From positions 1,612,001-1,676,000 of the forward strand of contig NZ_CP177239.1 of the NCBI RefSeq assembly GCF_046773475.1: DNA of 64,000 nt. Direction: 5' to 3'. Source of the stretch: Nitratireductor aquimarinus. GTDB lineage: Bacteria > Pseudomonadota > Alphaproteobacteria > Rhizobiales > Rhizobiaceae. Under the pieces are notes generated by a model. It made no database searches, was not told where the DNA came from, and was given only the letters and a program-made list of their open reading frames with translations. This document shows, in pieces, positions 35,298-43,540 of the stretch (position 1 is the stretch's first letter; each line of letters opens with the position of its first letter). A program made the position numbers and the translations under genes.

Positions 35298-36465
35298 AGG
35301 ACAACCGCCTTTCCTGTGAACTCTGGCCAGCCATGCGGCGGGCAAGATAGGCCATGAGCGCCGTCGGATAGTTCTCGCCAAGGCTGATGCGGCAGGTGCG
35401 CTTGAGAATGTCGAGCGAGCGGGCGCACATGTCCGGCCCGTAATCCACGCTGGCCTTTGCCCAGCCATAGGGGTTCATGGCCGGATGGAAGGCGCGCTTT
35501 TCAAGGATCGGCGTCCAGTGGGTGCAGACATGACGGCTGGAATCGAAGACCCGATACACGCCGCGCCTGTGTTTTGCGGCAAACGTCTTCGCCTCCTCTT
35601 CGGTTTCGAAAAGAAGGTGAAGGCCAACCGCATTCTGCGGATCATTGTGCGGCCCCAGCCGGAAGGCGTCGCAGCCCGACAGGATGCGCGCCATGACCTG
35701 ATGCCGCTGGCGCATCCGCTTCAGCATCGGGTCGAGTTTCGCGAGCTGCACATTCAGCATCGCGCCCTGGATCTGGCTTGCCTTGAAGTTCACGCCAAAG
35801 AAACTGGGCTCGTTGTAATTGTCGAGATGGCCGCGAAAGAGCTCGCCCACATCGTGATACATGCGCGCGCGGGCAAAGAAGCGGTCGCTCTGCGAGGCCA
35901 CCGCCCCGCCCTCGCCGATATTGATGTTCTTGAACTGGTTGAAGCTGAACGCGCCAATGTCGCCAATGGTGCCCACGCGCCGGTCGCGATAGGTGACACC
36001 GACCGCCTGGCACGCATCCTCAATGACAAGCAGGCCATGCTTTCGCGCCAGCGCCATGATCGCTTCCATGTCGCAGACCATGTTGGCCATGTGCACGGGC
36101 AGGATCGCGCGGGTGCGCGGCGTGATCCGGCGCTCGATGTCGTCGGGGTCCATGGTCAGCGTTTCGTCGATGTCGACAATCACCGGCACGGCCCCAACCG
36201 CAAGCACGGCGGCGGCGGTGGCGATCCACGTATAGGCGGGCACCAGAACCTCATCGCCCGGCCCCACGCCTGAAGCTGCAAGGCCGCTGATCAGCGCCCC
36301 GGTGCCGCTGCTGACGGTGAGCACATGCCTGATGTCGAACTGTTGCGAAAACGCCTTCTCGAACCGGTCGAGCGGCCCTTCGCCCGGTCCCCCATAACGC
36401 GCCAGACGACCAGAGGCGATGACCCTTCCGATGGCCAGCCACTCACGCAAACCAACCTTTGCCAT
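35287..36465 (-). CDS. DegT/DnrJ/EryC1/StrS-family PLP aminotransferase
   Basis: 392-residue PLP-dependent enzyme of the sugar-aminotransferase family, which usually aminates keto-sugar nucleotides and may also act on cyclitols or other ketones. Motifs: VSSGTGALISGLAASGVGPG, YTWIATAAAVLAVGAVPV, ILPVHMANMVCDMEAI, IEDACQAVGV and the cofactor-lysine segment FSFNQFKNINIGEGGA. Within the locus it could provide an amino sugar for the polysaccharide, or an amine for the assembly-line product. Coupled to the PPTase gene downstream and divergent from the GMC oxidoreductase gene. Confidence 0.9.
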   Translation of the reverse strand: MAKVGLREWLAIGRVIASGRLARYGGPGEGPLDRFEKAFSQQFDIRHVLTVSSGTGALISGLAASGVGPGDEVLVPAYTWIATAAAVLAVGAVPVIVDIDETLTMDPDDIERRITPRTRAILPVHMANMVCDMEAIMALARKHGLLVIEDACQAVGVTYRDRRVGTIGDIGAFSFNQFKNINIGEGGAVASQSDRFFARARMYHDVGELFRGHLDNYNEPSFFGVNFKASQIQGAMLNVQLAKLDPMLKRMRQRHQVMARILSGCDAFRLGPHNDPQNAVGLHLLFETEEEAKTFAAKHRRGVYRVFDSSRHVCTHWTPILEKRAFHPAMNPYGWAKASVDYGPDMCARSLDILKRTCRISLGENYPTALMAYLARRMAGQSSQERRLSYAS

Positions 36466-36783
36466 AGTGTTTTCCCGCTTTGCCGGCGGGCGGCTTCATG
36501 CCCGGTCTGCGCGGTGCGCAGAAGGGGCACGTCGCTTGCGCCGCGGCGCCCCATTTACGCTTCGAGCCTATGCCGCGCCCAAGGGGTTTTCAAATAATCC
36601 AATCATCCGAAACAGGGGCGCTGCGGCCCTACCCGGCCATGGCCAAAACCCTTAGCAAGTAGCCCCTTCTATGCAATTTGGATGAATTCGGCCTGGGCCG
36701 TGTTTTTGCTAGCCTTGCTGCGGGGTTTTCACAGCGCGGCAAGCCGTTTTGTCCATGGCTGAGCCGCCCTCTCAGGTGGCAAT
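36466..36783. other. Divergent intergenic region, no gene seen
   Basis: 318 bp between the aminotransferase and GMC oxidoreductase genes. The stretch 36580-36720 is comparatively AT-rich and should hold both promoters. No repeat, RNA or clear operator was found. Confidence 0.4.
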
Positions 36784-38439
36784 GTGTCCGATACAGACTT
36801 GCGAACCATGCCTTCCGGCACTCAGTTCGAAGCCGATCTCGCCCTTGTGGGCGCGGGACCGGCAGGGCTGGCGATTGCCCGCGAGTTTGCCGACACGCCC
36901 GTAAAGGTTCTGCTGATCGAAAGCGGCGGCACGGATTTCGACCCGGACGCGCAGACACTGAACCGGGTGGAAAATGTGGGCGATCCGAATGCGCGGGACG
37001 CCATGCCGCTCCAGCGCGGCTATACGGGCGATCTCGCCTGGCTCAACGACATTCCCGCCTTCGAACTGCGCAACCGGCTGGTCGGCGGCAGCACCCACAC
37101 CTGGGTGGGCAAATGCGCCGCCTTCGATGACATCGATTTCGACATGCGCAAATGGGTTCCCGGCTCCGGCTGGCCCTTTCCGCGCCGCGATCTCGCCGGC
37201 GAGCTGGACCGTGCGGCGGAACTGCTCAATCTCGGCCCCAACATCTATGACAGGGCGCTTTATCACCGGCTGGTCTCGCCGCCGGCAGAAATAGATCTGA
37301 ACGACGATCTGGTGCGCACCTTCTTCTGGCAGTTCAGCCACAGGGCGGGCAGCAGCGAGCCGCTGCGTTTTGCCGACATCGCGGCCAAGCTGACGGCGAA
37401 GAACATCGACATTCTCACCCATGCGACGGTCACCCGCATCGGCCTTTCCGAGAATGGGCGGCGGATCGAGACGCTCGACCTGAAGAGTCTTTCGGGCACC
37501 GAGGCGAGCGTGCGGGCGCGCAAGGTGGTTCTGTGCTGCGGCGGCATCGAGAATGCGCGGCTTCTGCTTGCCTCGAACGACGTGGCGAAACAGGGCATCG
37601 GCAATGAGCGCGACTGCGTGGGGCGGTATCTTGCCGATCATCCGCGCACCGTGATCGCGCGGTTCGGCAGGGACACGCTGCAGGACGTGGCCGAGCATTT
37701 CGGCTTTTACGGCCTGACGCACAATCACCGCACGCATTTCTATCTGCGCGGACTGGCGCTGAGCCCGCGTCTTCAGGCCCGCGAAGGGCTGCTCAACTGC
37801 GCCACCTATCCGGTACAGATGCTTGCACCGACCGACCCGTGGGTGGCGCTCAAGCGCTTTTATGCAGGCAGGCAGCGGTTTCGGCTCAGCGATCTGCGCA
37901 CGGCCCTTGCCGCGCCCGGCGGGCTGGCGGCTGGCCTGCACCGCCGGCTCATCATGAAACGCGGCCTGCCGCGCCAGATGACGGAACTGCGCTTCGACGC
38001 GATGGTCGAGCAGCGGCCCAACCGCGAAAGCCGGGTGACGCTTTCATCGCGGCGCGATCCGCTTGGCATCCCCATGCCGCGCGTCAACTGGAAGATAGGC
38101 TGGGCGGAAACGGCCAGCGTGGCGCGGCTTGCCGAGCTGATCTCGGCGGAGTTCTGGCGGGTGGGCCTGCCGCAGCCAGGTCTTGAACAATGGGTTCTGG
38201 ACGAAGACTTCAAACACGCGCCCTTTGCCGACATGGCGCATCCCGCCTGCACCACCCGCATGGGCGAAGACCCGTCGTCCAGCGTGGTCGACCGCAATGC
38301 GCAAATTCATGGCGTCGAAGGGCTTTATGTGGCGGGTAGCTCCGTCTTTCCAACGCCCGGCCATGCGAACCCGACGCTGATGATCCTCGCGCTGACCCTG
38401 CGGCTGGCAGACCACCTGAAAGCACGGCTCTTGCGCTGA
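36784..38439 (+). CDS. GMC-family FAD-dependent oxidoreductase
   Basis: 551-residue flavoprotein. The N-terminal dinucleotide fold is ALVGAGPAGLAIAREF, followed by VLLIESGG; a substrate-entry stretch LVGGSTHTWVGKC and the CCGGIENARLLLAS segment are as in GMC enzymes of the sugar/alcohol dehydrogenase branch. The C-terminal signature is YVAGSSVFPTPGHANPTLMI with the active-site His in HPACTTRMGE. No signal peptide is evident. The GTG start has AGGTGG five bases upstream; ATG 36808 is the alternative. It may oxidise a hydroxyl of the assembly-line product or a sugar of the glycan. Confidence 0.87.
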   Translation: MSDTDLRTMPSGTQFEADLALVGAGPAGLAIAREFADTPVKVLLIESGGTDFDPDAQTLNRVENVGDPNARDAMPLQRGYTGDLAWLNDIPAFELRNRLVGGSTHTWVGKCAAFDDIDFDMRKWVPGSGWPFPRRDLAGELDRAAELLNLGPNIYDRALYHRLVSPPAEIDLNDDLVRTFFWQFSHRAGSSEPLRFADIAAKLTAKNIDILTHATVTRIGLSENGRRIETLDLKSLSGTEASVRARKVVLCCGGIENARLLLASNDVAKQGIGNERDCVGRYLADHPRTVIARFGRDTLQDVAEHFGFYGLTHNHRTHFYLRGLALSPRLQAREGLLNCATYPVQMLAPTDPWVALKRFYAGRQRFRLSDLRTALAAPGGLAAGLHRRLIMKRGLPRQMTELRFDAMVEQRPNRESRVTLSSRRDPLGIPMPRVNWKIGWAETASVARLAELISAEFWRVGLPQPGLEQWVLDEDFKHAPFADMAHPACTTRMGEDPSSSVVDRNAQIHGVEGLYVAGSSVFPTPGHANPTLMILALTLRLADHLKARLLR

Positions 38440-38457
38440 AAACCCCTGCCGGGGTTT
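38440..38457. terminator. Short hairpin between convergent genes
   Basis: Stem AAACCCC/GGGGTTT with loop TGCC, overlapping the GMC stop codon and just before the flippase stop. The T-runs are short on both strands, so a bidirectional terminator role is plausible but weak. Confidence 0.5.
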
Positions 38458-38460
38458 CCT

Positions 38461-39954
38461 CTAGCCTTCGGACTTCAGCCAGCCGGTCCATTTCCAGCTT
38501 GCATAGAGAACGCTCAGATAGATCAGTGCGCCGACGAGCACCTGAACGGCCATCTGCGAATAGCTGGGCAGATGCGCTTCGGCGGGCCAGTGCGCAAGCG
38601 ACGAGACACCCACGAACATGACCGCAGCAGCGAGCCCGATCAGACCGCTATTGGCCGCGATGCGGGACCAGTCGAGCCGGCCATAGCGCGCCTGATACCA
38701 GATCGAGAGCCCGCCGGCGAAGACAGCCGCCACGCATTGACCGAGCGCCGCATAGACAAGCCCGAAAGGCGCAAGCGCAACCATCATGCCGATGGAGGTG
38801 ACACTGATCATCAGCGAGAGCGGCCAGAGCCGGCTCACCTCGCCACGCACCGAAAGCAGCGGTTCGGTCACATAACCCTGGAACATGAGCAATTGCCGAA
38901 CGGCGAGGATCTTCACCACCAGCGCCACCGGCGCCCAGCCGCTGCCAAGCGCGATATCCACCAGATTGGTCGCCACCAGAAGAAGGCCGACATAGACAGG
39001 GGCAGCCACGGCGAAAAGCACCGGCAGGAAGACGTTGCCCGCCCGCGTGATCGCATCGTCACCCGTCCCTGCATCCTGATTGCCGGCACGGCGGAAGATC
39101 ACCCAGGCGAGAAGACGCGCCGGCTCGCCGACGAGTTCGGAAAAGGCAGCGACGATGCGCTCGGCCGCCCGGTAATAGCCAGCATCGGCAAGGCCAAGCA
39201 GGCTGCCCACAAGCAGCGTTCCCGAATAGGCGCGGCCGAAAACGATGAGCCGCACGCTCACAATGTAGCGCGCGAAGTGGATCACTTCGGCCAGAACGCT
39301 GCGGTCCGGCAAGCGTGGGGCGATCCAGCCCAGCACCCAGATGCCGCCAAGGACATTGAGGAGGTTCGTGACAAGACGACCGATTACCAGCGCGACGATG
39401 TTCCAGCCCGCCCAGAGGCCGAACAGCGCCACCACCAGACCGCCCGCCTCGCTGATCATGCGGATGATCGCCTGACGGTTGAGCATATGGCGATGAACGA
39501 GCGTGCCATCATAGACCGTGTTGAGCGCGGCGGGCACGAACCACAGTGTGAAGAGCGCGAACAGCCAGGATTGCCACACCGGGAACCAGAGCCCTCCGAC
39601 GATCAGAACGCTCCAGAGGCCAAGCAGCGTGAAGCCGCTGCCGCTCAGGAGTGCGATTGCCGCAAGCTCGGGAAGCCTTTGCTCGCCATGTTCGGAGCGC
39701 ATGATGAACTCGGCCCACCCGCCTTCGCTGACCACGACCAGCAGAAACGCGATGGCCGAGACGAAGGCGAAGAGGCCGAATTCGGCCGGTTCCAGCACAT
39801 GGGCGGCAGCCACGAAAACGGCAAGCTGCGCCACCTGCGCGAACAGCCGGGCCACCATGACCCAGACCCCGCCGCCCAGCAATGTGGAGAGCGGCAGACC
39901 GAGAAAGCCGGCGGGCTGTGTGTCATCCTGCCGAGGTTTGTGATCCGGTTTCAC
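38461..39954 (-). CDS. Polysaccharide flippase, Wzx/ExoT type
   Basis: 497-residue membrane protein with about twelve to fourteen hydrophobic segments, of the oligosaccharide flippase/PST family that moves lipid-linked repeat units across the inner membrane. Family features are the N-terminal GVWVMVARLFAQVAQLAVFV, the HVLEPAEFGLFAFVSAIAFL segment, and GRAYSGTLLVGSLLGLADAG with YYRAAERIVAAF. It supplies the export step of the Wzx/Wzy pathway encoded around it. Convergent with the GMC gene; no close partner upstream. Confidence 0.88.
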   Translation of the reverse strand: MKPDHKPRQDDTQPAGFLGLPLSTLLGGGVWVMVARLFAQVAQLAVFVAAAHVLEPAEFGLFAFVSAIAFLLVVVSEGGWAEFIMRSEHGEQRLPELAAIALLSGSGFTLLGLWSVLIVGGLWFPVWQSWLFALFTLWFVPAALNTVYDGTLVHRHMLNRQAIIRMISEAGGLVVALFGLWAGWNIVALVIGRLVTNLLNVLGGIWVLGWIAPRLPDRSVLAEVIHFARYIVSVRLIVFGRAYSGTLLVGSLLGLADAGYYRAAERIVAAFSELVGEPARLLAWVIFRRAGNQDAGTGDDAITRAGNVFLPVLFAVAAPVYVGLLLVATNLVDIALGSGWAPVALVVKILAVRQLLMFQGYVTEPLLSVRGEVSRLWPLSLMISVTSIGMMVALAPFGLVYAALGQCVAAVFAGGLSIWYQARYGRLDWSRIAANSGLIGLAAAVMFVGVSSLAHWPAEAHLPSYSQMAVQVLVGALIYLSVLYASWKWTGWLKSEG

Positions 39955-40209
39955 CAGCCGTTCCCCCCGCCGCTATTCACCTGCGCGGGCGCATCAGCTA
40001 CGCTTTCCTTGAAATGACCGATGATTCGCCGTCTCTGGCGGTGCATAAATCGGAAGTGCGGTTGCATGGATTTCGATGCCCGATCTCGGTGCGGCCCGGC
40101 GTTGAGACAGGGGCTGCAGATGGTTGCGGTTCCTCGTGAGCGGTTACAGCTTTGGTGCTTTTCGGCGAACAACGAGCAGACAGTGCGAGACGCGAGTAAA
40201 GAAGACCAG

Positions 40210-40332
40210 ATGAACCAGGGTTTCCTGGCCCGGCCCTTCAAGGCGATCAGCGCAAAGATCGCCACGCGTTGGATTGTTATTGCCTTCTGTCTTGTCGTCT
40301 GGCTGGCCGTTGTCTTTCTCTACCTCCTCTAG
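40210..40332 (+). CDS. Possible small single-pass membrane protein (40 aa)
   Basis: Short frame: a basic, amphipathic N-terminus (FLARPFKAISAKIATR) and one strong membrane helix (WIVIAFCLVVWLAVVFLYLL) running to the stop. The ribosome site is weak (AAAGAAGA). It sits between the divergent flippase and ExoY-like genes. Composition supports a real membrane peptide, but without homologues it stays tentative. Confidence 0.35.
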   Translation: MNQGFLARPFKAISAKIATRWIVIAFCLVVWLAVVFLYLL

Positions 40333-40363
40333 AATTCCCGTGTGCGCTCTGCTCTGCGCCAGA

Positions 40364-40407
40364 GCAATTCCAGGAAAAGCGGGAACCCGTTTTCCGTCCG
40401 GAATTGC
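40364..40407. repeat. Rhizobial dispersed palindromic repeat
   Basis: Palindromic unit with arms GCAATTCC-A-GGAAAA and TTTTCC-GTC-CGGAATTGC around GCGGGAACCCG. This is the AGAGCAATTCCAGGAAAA-type element seen in many Mesorhizobium-like genomes. It lies 13 bp beyond the stop of the ExoY-like gene and could act as its transcription terminator or mRNA 3' stabiliser. Confidence 0.7.
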
Positions 40408-40419
40408 GCAGGAAACGCC

Positions 40420-41097
40420 CTAACAACCATTGTGATCGAACAGGAACACGCCGACCGTGCGCCAGACGATCTTGAGATCGAGCCAGGTCGTGCGGTTCTG
40501 GAAATAGTGGACATCGAGCCCGACGCGCTGGTCGTAAGACGTGTCGTTGCGCCCTGAAACCTGCCACAGCCCGGTGATGCCCGGCTTCATCAGCAGATAA
40601 TCATTGATGCGTTCGCCATAGCGCACCATCTCGTCTTCCACGATCGGGCGCGGCCCGACGACGCTCATCTCGCCTTTCAGCACGTTGACGAACTGCGGCA
40701 GCTCATCGAGGCTCGAAACCCGAAGGAAACGGCCAATGGGATGGATGCGCGGGTCGTCGCGCAGTTTCTGGCAGGCGCGCCATTCCTGAAGAAGCACCGG
40801 ATTCTTGTCCAGAAGCTCCTTGAGCAGCCGGTCGGCGTCGCGCCGCATCGTGCGGAACTTGAGACAGTCGAAAACGCGCCCGTCGCGACCGATGCGCTTC
40901 TGCCGATAGAAGACCGGCCTTCCGTCGCTGATAAGGATGCACAGGGAGATCGCGGCGAAAGCCGGCAAAAGAAAAAAGAGAACAAGAATACTGAAGACGA
41001 TGTCGAATGTTCTCTTGAAAACAAAATAGGAGCGGAAATGTCTTACTTTCCGCAGCTCCAATTCCTGTTTTACGGAACTATCGTATGCGTACAGCAT
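40420..41097 (-). CDS. Priming sugar transferase, ExoY type
   Basis: 225-residue undecaprenyl-phosphate sugar phosphotransferase that starts repeat-unit assembly. After an N-terminal FKRTFDIVFSILVLFFLLPA membrane hairpin comes the conserved catalytic domain: PVFYRQKRIGRDGRVFDCLK, FRTMRRDAD, RVSSLDELPQFVNVLKGEM, SVVGPRPI and KPGITGLWQVSGRN. The frame is open to 41229, but ATG 41097 is preceded by AGGGGCGG and gives the ExoY length of about 225 residues. The first sugar is probably galactose or glucose; it cannot be fixed from sequence. Confidence 0.9.
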   Translation of the reverse strand: MLYAYDSSVKQELELRKVRHFRSYFVFKRTFDIVFSILVLFFLLPAFAAISLCILISDGRPVFYRQKRIGRDGRVFDCLKFRTMRRDADRLLKELLDKNPVLLQEWRACQKLRDDPRIHPIGRFLRVSSLDELPQFVNVLKGEMSVVGPRPIVEDEMVRYGERINDYLLMKPGITGLWQVSGRNDTSYDQRVGLDVHYFQNRTTWLDLKIVWRTVGVFLFDHNGC

Positions 41098-41296
41098 GAA
41101 CCCGCCCCTGGGTGTTGTTCTGTGTGCCTCGCCGTCGATCATTATAAAGCCGCGCAAACCGCGTGATATAACTCCATCGGGGTAGTGGACGGCGCTATTT
41201 AGGTGCAATCCACCGAACAATCGGACCATCCCTACCCCCGCAAAGCCGCCGGTCTAATCGGCATCATTTGAGTTGCTGGGCGGCTGGCCAAAAGCA

Positions 41297-42607
41297 TTAG
41301 CGCTCCAGACTTGTGCGATGGAGGGAACGCCCTGTTTCGGTTGCGGCGGCCTTTGCACGCGTGGCCCGCAGAATGCGGCGTCCGTGCTCTGCACTGGCGC
41401 GCTCCAGCACGCTGCCATAAAGCGCAAGCAGCGCTGAAAGCCATGTCTGCGCCGTGTTGGCGATGAGCGGCGCGACGGCAAGCGCATCGTCGCTCATCGC
41501 CGCGACCAGCCCGTCATCATCGGCAAGCCGGCGCAGTGTGGCGGCCAGCGCCTCGATGCCGCCGGTCGGGAAGGTGAAGGCCGCGCCCGCCTGCGTCAGC
41601 TCCCGACCCAGAAGCGCGTGGCCGGGCAGCACGACCGGAATGCCGCTGCCCACCGCTTCGAGCGCCGCCAGCCCGAACGGCTCGGGCACACGCGAGGAAA
41701 TGACCACGCAGCGCGCAGTGCGCATCAGCTCCGCGATGCGGGCGCGGTTGCACCAGCCGTGCAGCGTGACTTCCGGATAGCGGTTTTCAAGAACGGTGCG
41801 CCCTGCCCCTTCGCCGATGACGTGAAACGGGACGCCGGCCAGACGGGCAGCCTGTGCCGCGTCTTCAAAGCCCTTTTCCGGTTCCAGCCGCCCGACAAAG
41901 AAGAAATCACGCATCGCCTGCGGCCGCGCGCCCGACCGCAGGAAGGGCTCGACCGGGTTGCGGATGGTCACCATGAGGCTGTCGTCGATGCCCGAACGGG
42001 CAAAGTAATCCCGCATCGCCTCATGCACGAGAACGATATTGGCCGGCTGGCTGTGAAGCGCGAAGAAGCGTTGCATCATCATATGCCGTGCCGAGCGCCA
42101 GGCCTTTTGATGAAAGCCGCGCTTGTCGCATTGCGTGGTCAGGCAGCGCAGCGACATGGGCGCAAGCTTGCATACCGACGCCATCGGGTAGTTGATGAAG
42201 CCGCCATTCGGGCAGGCCAGAAAATAGTCATGCGCATGCAGCACGACACGCCCGCGCACCGGCATCAGCGCGCGGAAAATGGAGGGTGACAGGATCTTCG
42301 ACCACCCATGCACGTGATAGATGGTCGAGGGTCGGTCGTGTGCCTCGATCCAGCCTCTGAGTGCGGCATGGGCGTTGCGGTTGTAGAGCCCGCCGGCAAA
42401 GGCCGCGATCCGCCCGCGCTCCACGAGCGGCCTGTCGCCCAGATGCACCGCGTCTGGCTGGCCTGCCTGCGCAGGACTGTCGCCGGCAAAGAAGGTGACC
42501 GGCACGCCGGCCTCGCGCAACAGGCGCGCGGACAGGCACGAAAGGTTGGATGCGCCGCCGATCTCGGCTGACCTGTCATTGATGATGACGACACGTCCCG
42601 GACGCAT
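41297..42607 (-). CDS. Glycosyltransferase, GT4 family (GT-B fold)
   Basis: 436-residue cytoplasmic glycosyltransferase. The N-terminal domain has INDRSAEIGGASNLSCL, and YHVHGWSKILSP. The C-terminal domain has FVGRLEPEKGFEDAAQAARL, VTLHGWCNRARIAELMRTAR and the retaining-GT4 motif EPFGLAALEAVGSGIPVVL. It transfers a sugar from a nucleotide donor to the lipid-linked repeat unit. It starts about 10 bp after the GT2 gene's end, in the operon running from the exporter gene. Confidence 0.9.
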   Translation of the reverse strand: MRPGRVVIINDRSAEIGGASNLSCLSARLLREAGVPVTFFAGDSPAQAGQPDAVHLGDRPLVERGRIAAFAGGLYNRNAHAALRGWIEAHDRPSTIYHVHGWSKILSPSIFRALMPVRGRVVLHAHDYFLACPNGGFINYPMASVCKLAPMSLRCLTTQCDKRGFHQKAWRSARHMMMQRFFALHSQPANIVLVHEAMRDYFARSGIDDSLMVTIRNPVEPFLRSGARPQAMRDFFFVGRLEPEKGFEDAAQAARLAGVPFHVIGEGAGRTVLENRYPEVTLHGWCNRARIAELMRTARCVVISSRVPEPFGLAALEAVGSGIPVVLPGHALLGRELTQAGAAFTFPTGGIEALAATLRRLADDDGLVAAMSDDALAVAPLIANTAQTWLSALLALYGSVLERASAEHGRRILRATRAKAAATETGRSLHRTSLER

Positions 42608-42616
42608 GGCTGGCTC

Positions 42617-43540
42617 CTATTCCAGAACGGTGACGTTTTGCGGCGCAAGCCGGCCACGCACGAGATCCGCCAGCGCGCGCATATTGCCCGAGAGCCGGCC
42701 ACGCCGGTCCACCCAGGGTTCTGGCCGGAAGATCTTCACCGTGTTGGCGACAAGATTGCGCATGATCTGCGGCGCGGCATGGCGCGGGCTCATGGTCTTC
42801 TTGCGCATCAGATAGACAGGGTTGGCGATCTGCGAATAGCCAAGCCGGATGCCCGATGTGCGCCCCGTCTTGGTGCCCAGATGCACCCCGCGCAGCCTTT
42901 GTGAGCGCACGATGCGCCCATGGCGCGCAAGCTGCCGGCTGAAATCCACATCCTCCAGCCAGCCATAAAGCGGCAGGTTTTCATCAAACCGCAGCCCGTA
43001 GCCACGCACCGTCGACATGCGAACGGCCATGTTGCAGCCATAGCCGTTATAGACCGGCTGCTCGCCGCCGCGCGGCGGCGCGTCCGACCGGGTGCGGATG
43101 ATCCGCAGCCCGTCTTCCAGCGGGATTCCCGGCCCCAGAATGCCGTCGGCATCCACCGTTCCCGTGCTCATGACCACATCCGGATATTCCCGGAAGATGC
43201 GCACAGTCTCTTCCACATAGGAGGGGGCGACGAGGAAATCGTCATCCAGAAAGAGCAGAATGTCGGCCTTACCGACGCATTCAAGAATGCGGTTTCGCTG
43301 CCGGCAGAGCCCGCGCTCCGAGAACACCACGCGGGTTCGCCCGGAAAGTGCGCCAAGCGCGCCAAGTGCGGCGGGATCGACGTCATCATCGGCAGCCGCG
43401 CAAATGACGATCTCGTCGACCGGCTGCGACTGGTGCAGAAGATGCGGCAGGACAGAATGAAGGATCGGCCGTCGGCCAGTGGTCGCAATGCCCACGGCCA
43501 CCCGATAGTGCATGTGTCGATGAAACCGTTCAAACGCCAT
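42617..43540 (-). CDS. Glycosyltransferase family 2
   Basis: 307-residue GT-A fold transferase. VAVGIATTGRRPILHSVLPH begins the nucleotide-binding fold; LLFLDDDFLVAPSYVEETV carries the metal-binding D-D-D, and LYGWLEDVDFSRQLARHG has the ED motif of the acceptor/catalytic site. Hydrophobicity is low, so it is cytoplasmic. ATG 43540 has GGAGAG seven bases upstream and overlaps the Wzc/ExoP gene by 11 bp; the longer frame to 43666 lies wholly inside that gene. Confidence 0.9.
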   Translation of the reverse strand: MAFERFHRHMHYRVAVGIATTGRRPILHSVLPHLLHQSQPVDEIVICAAADDDVDPAALGALGALSGRTRVVFSERGLCRQRNRILECVGKADILLFLDDDFLVAPSYVEETVRIFREYPDVVMSTGTVDADGILGPGIPLEDGLRIIRTRSDAPPRGGEQPVYNGYGCNMAVRMSTVRGYGLRFDENLPLYGWLEDVDFSRQLARHGRIVRSQRLRGVHLGTKTGRTSGIRLGYSQIANPVYLMRKKTMSPRHAAPQIMRNLVANTVKIFRPEPWVDRRGRLSGNMRALADLVRGRLAPQNVTVLE

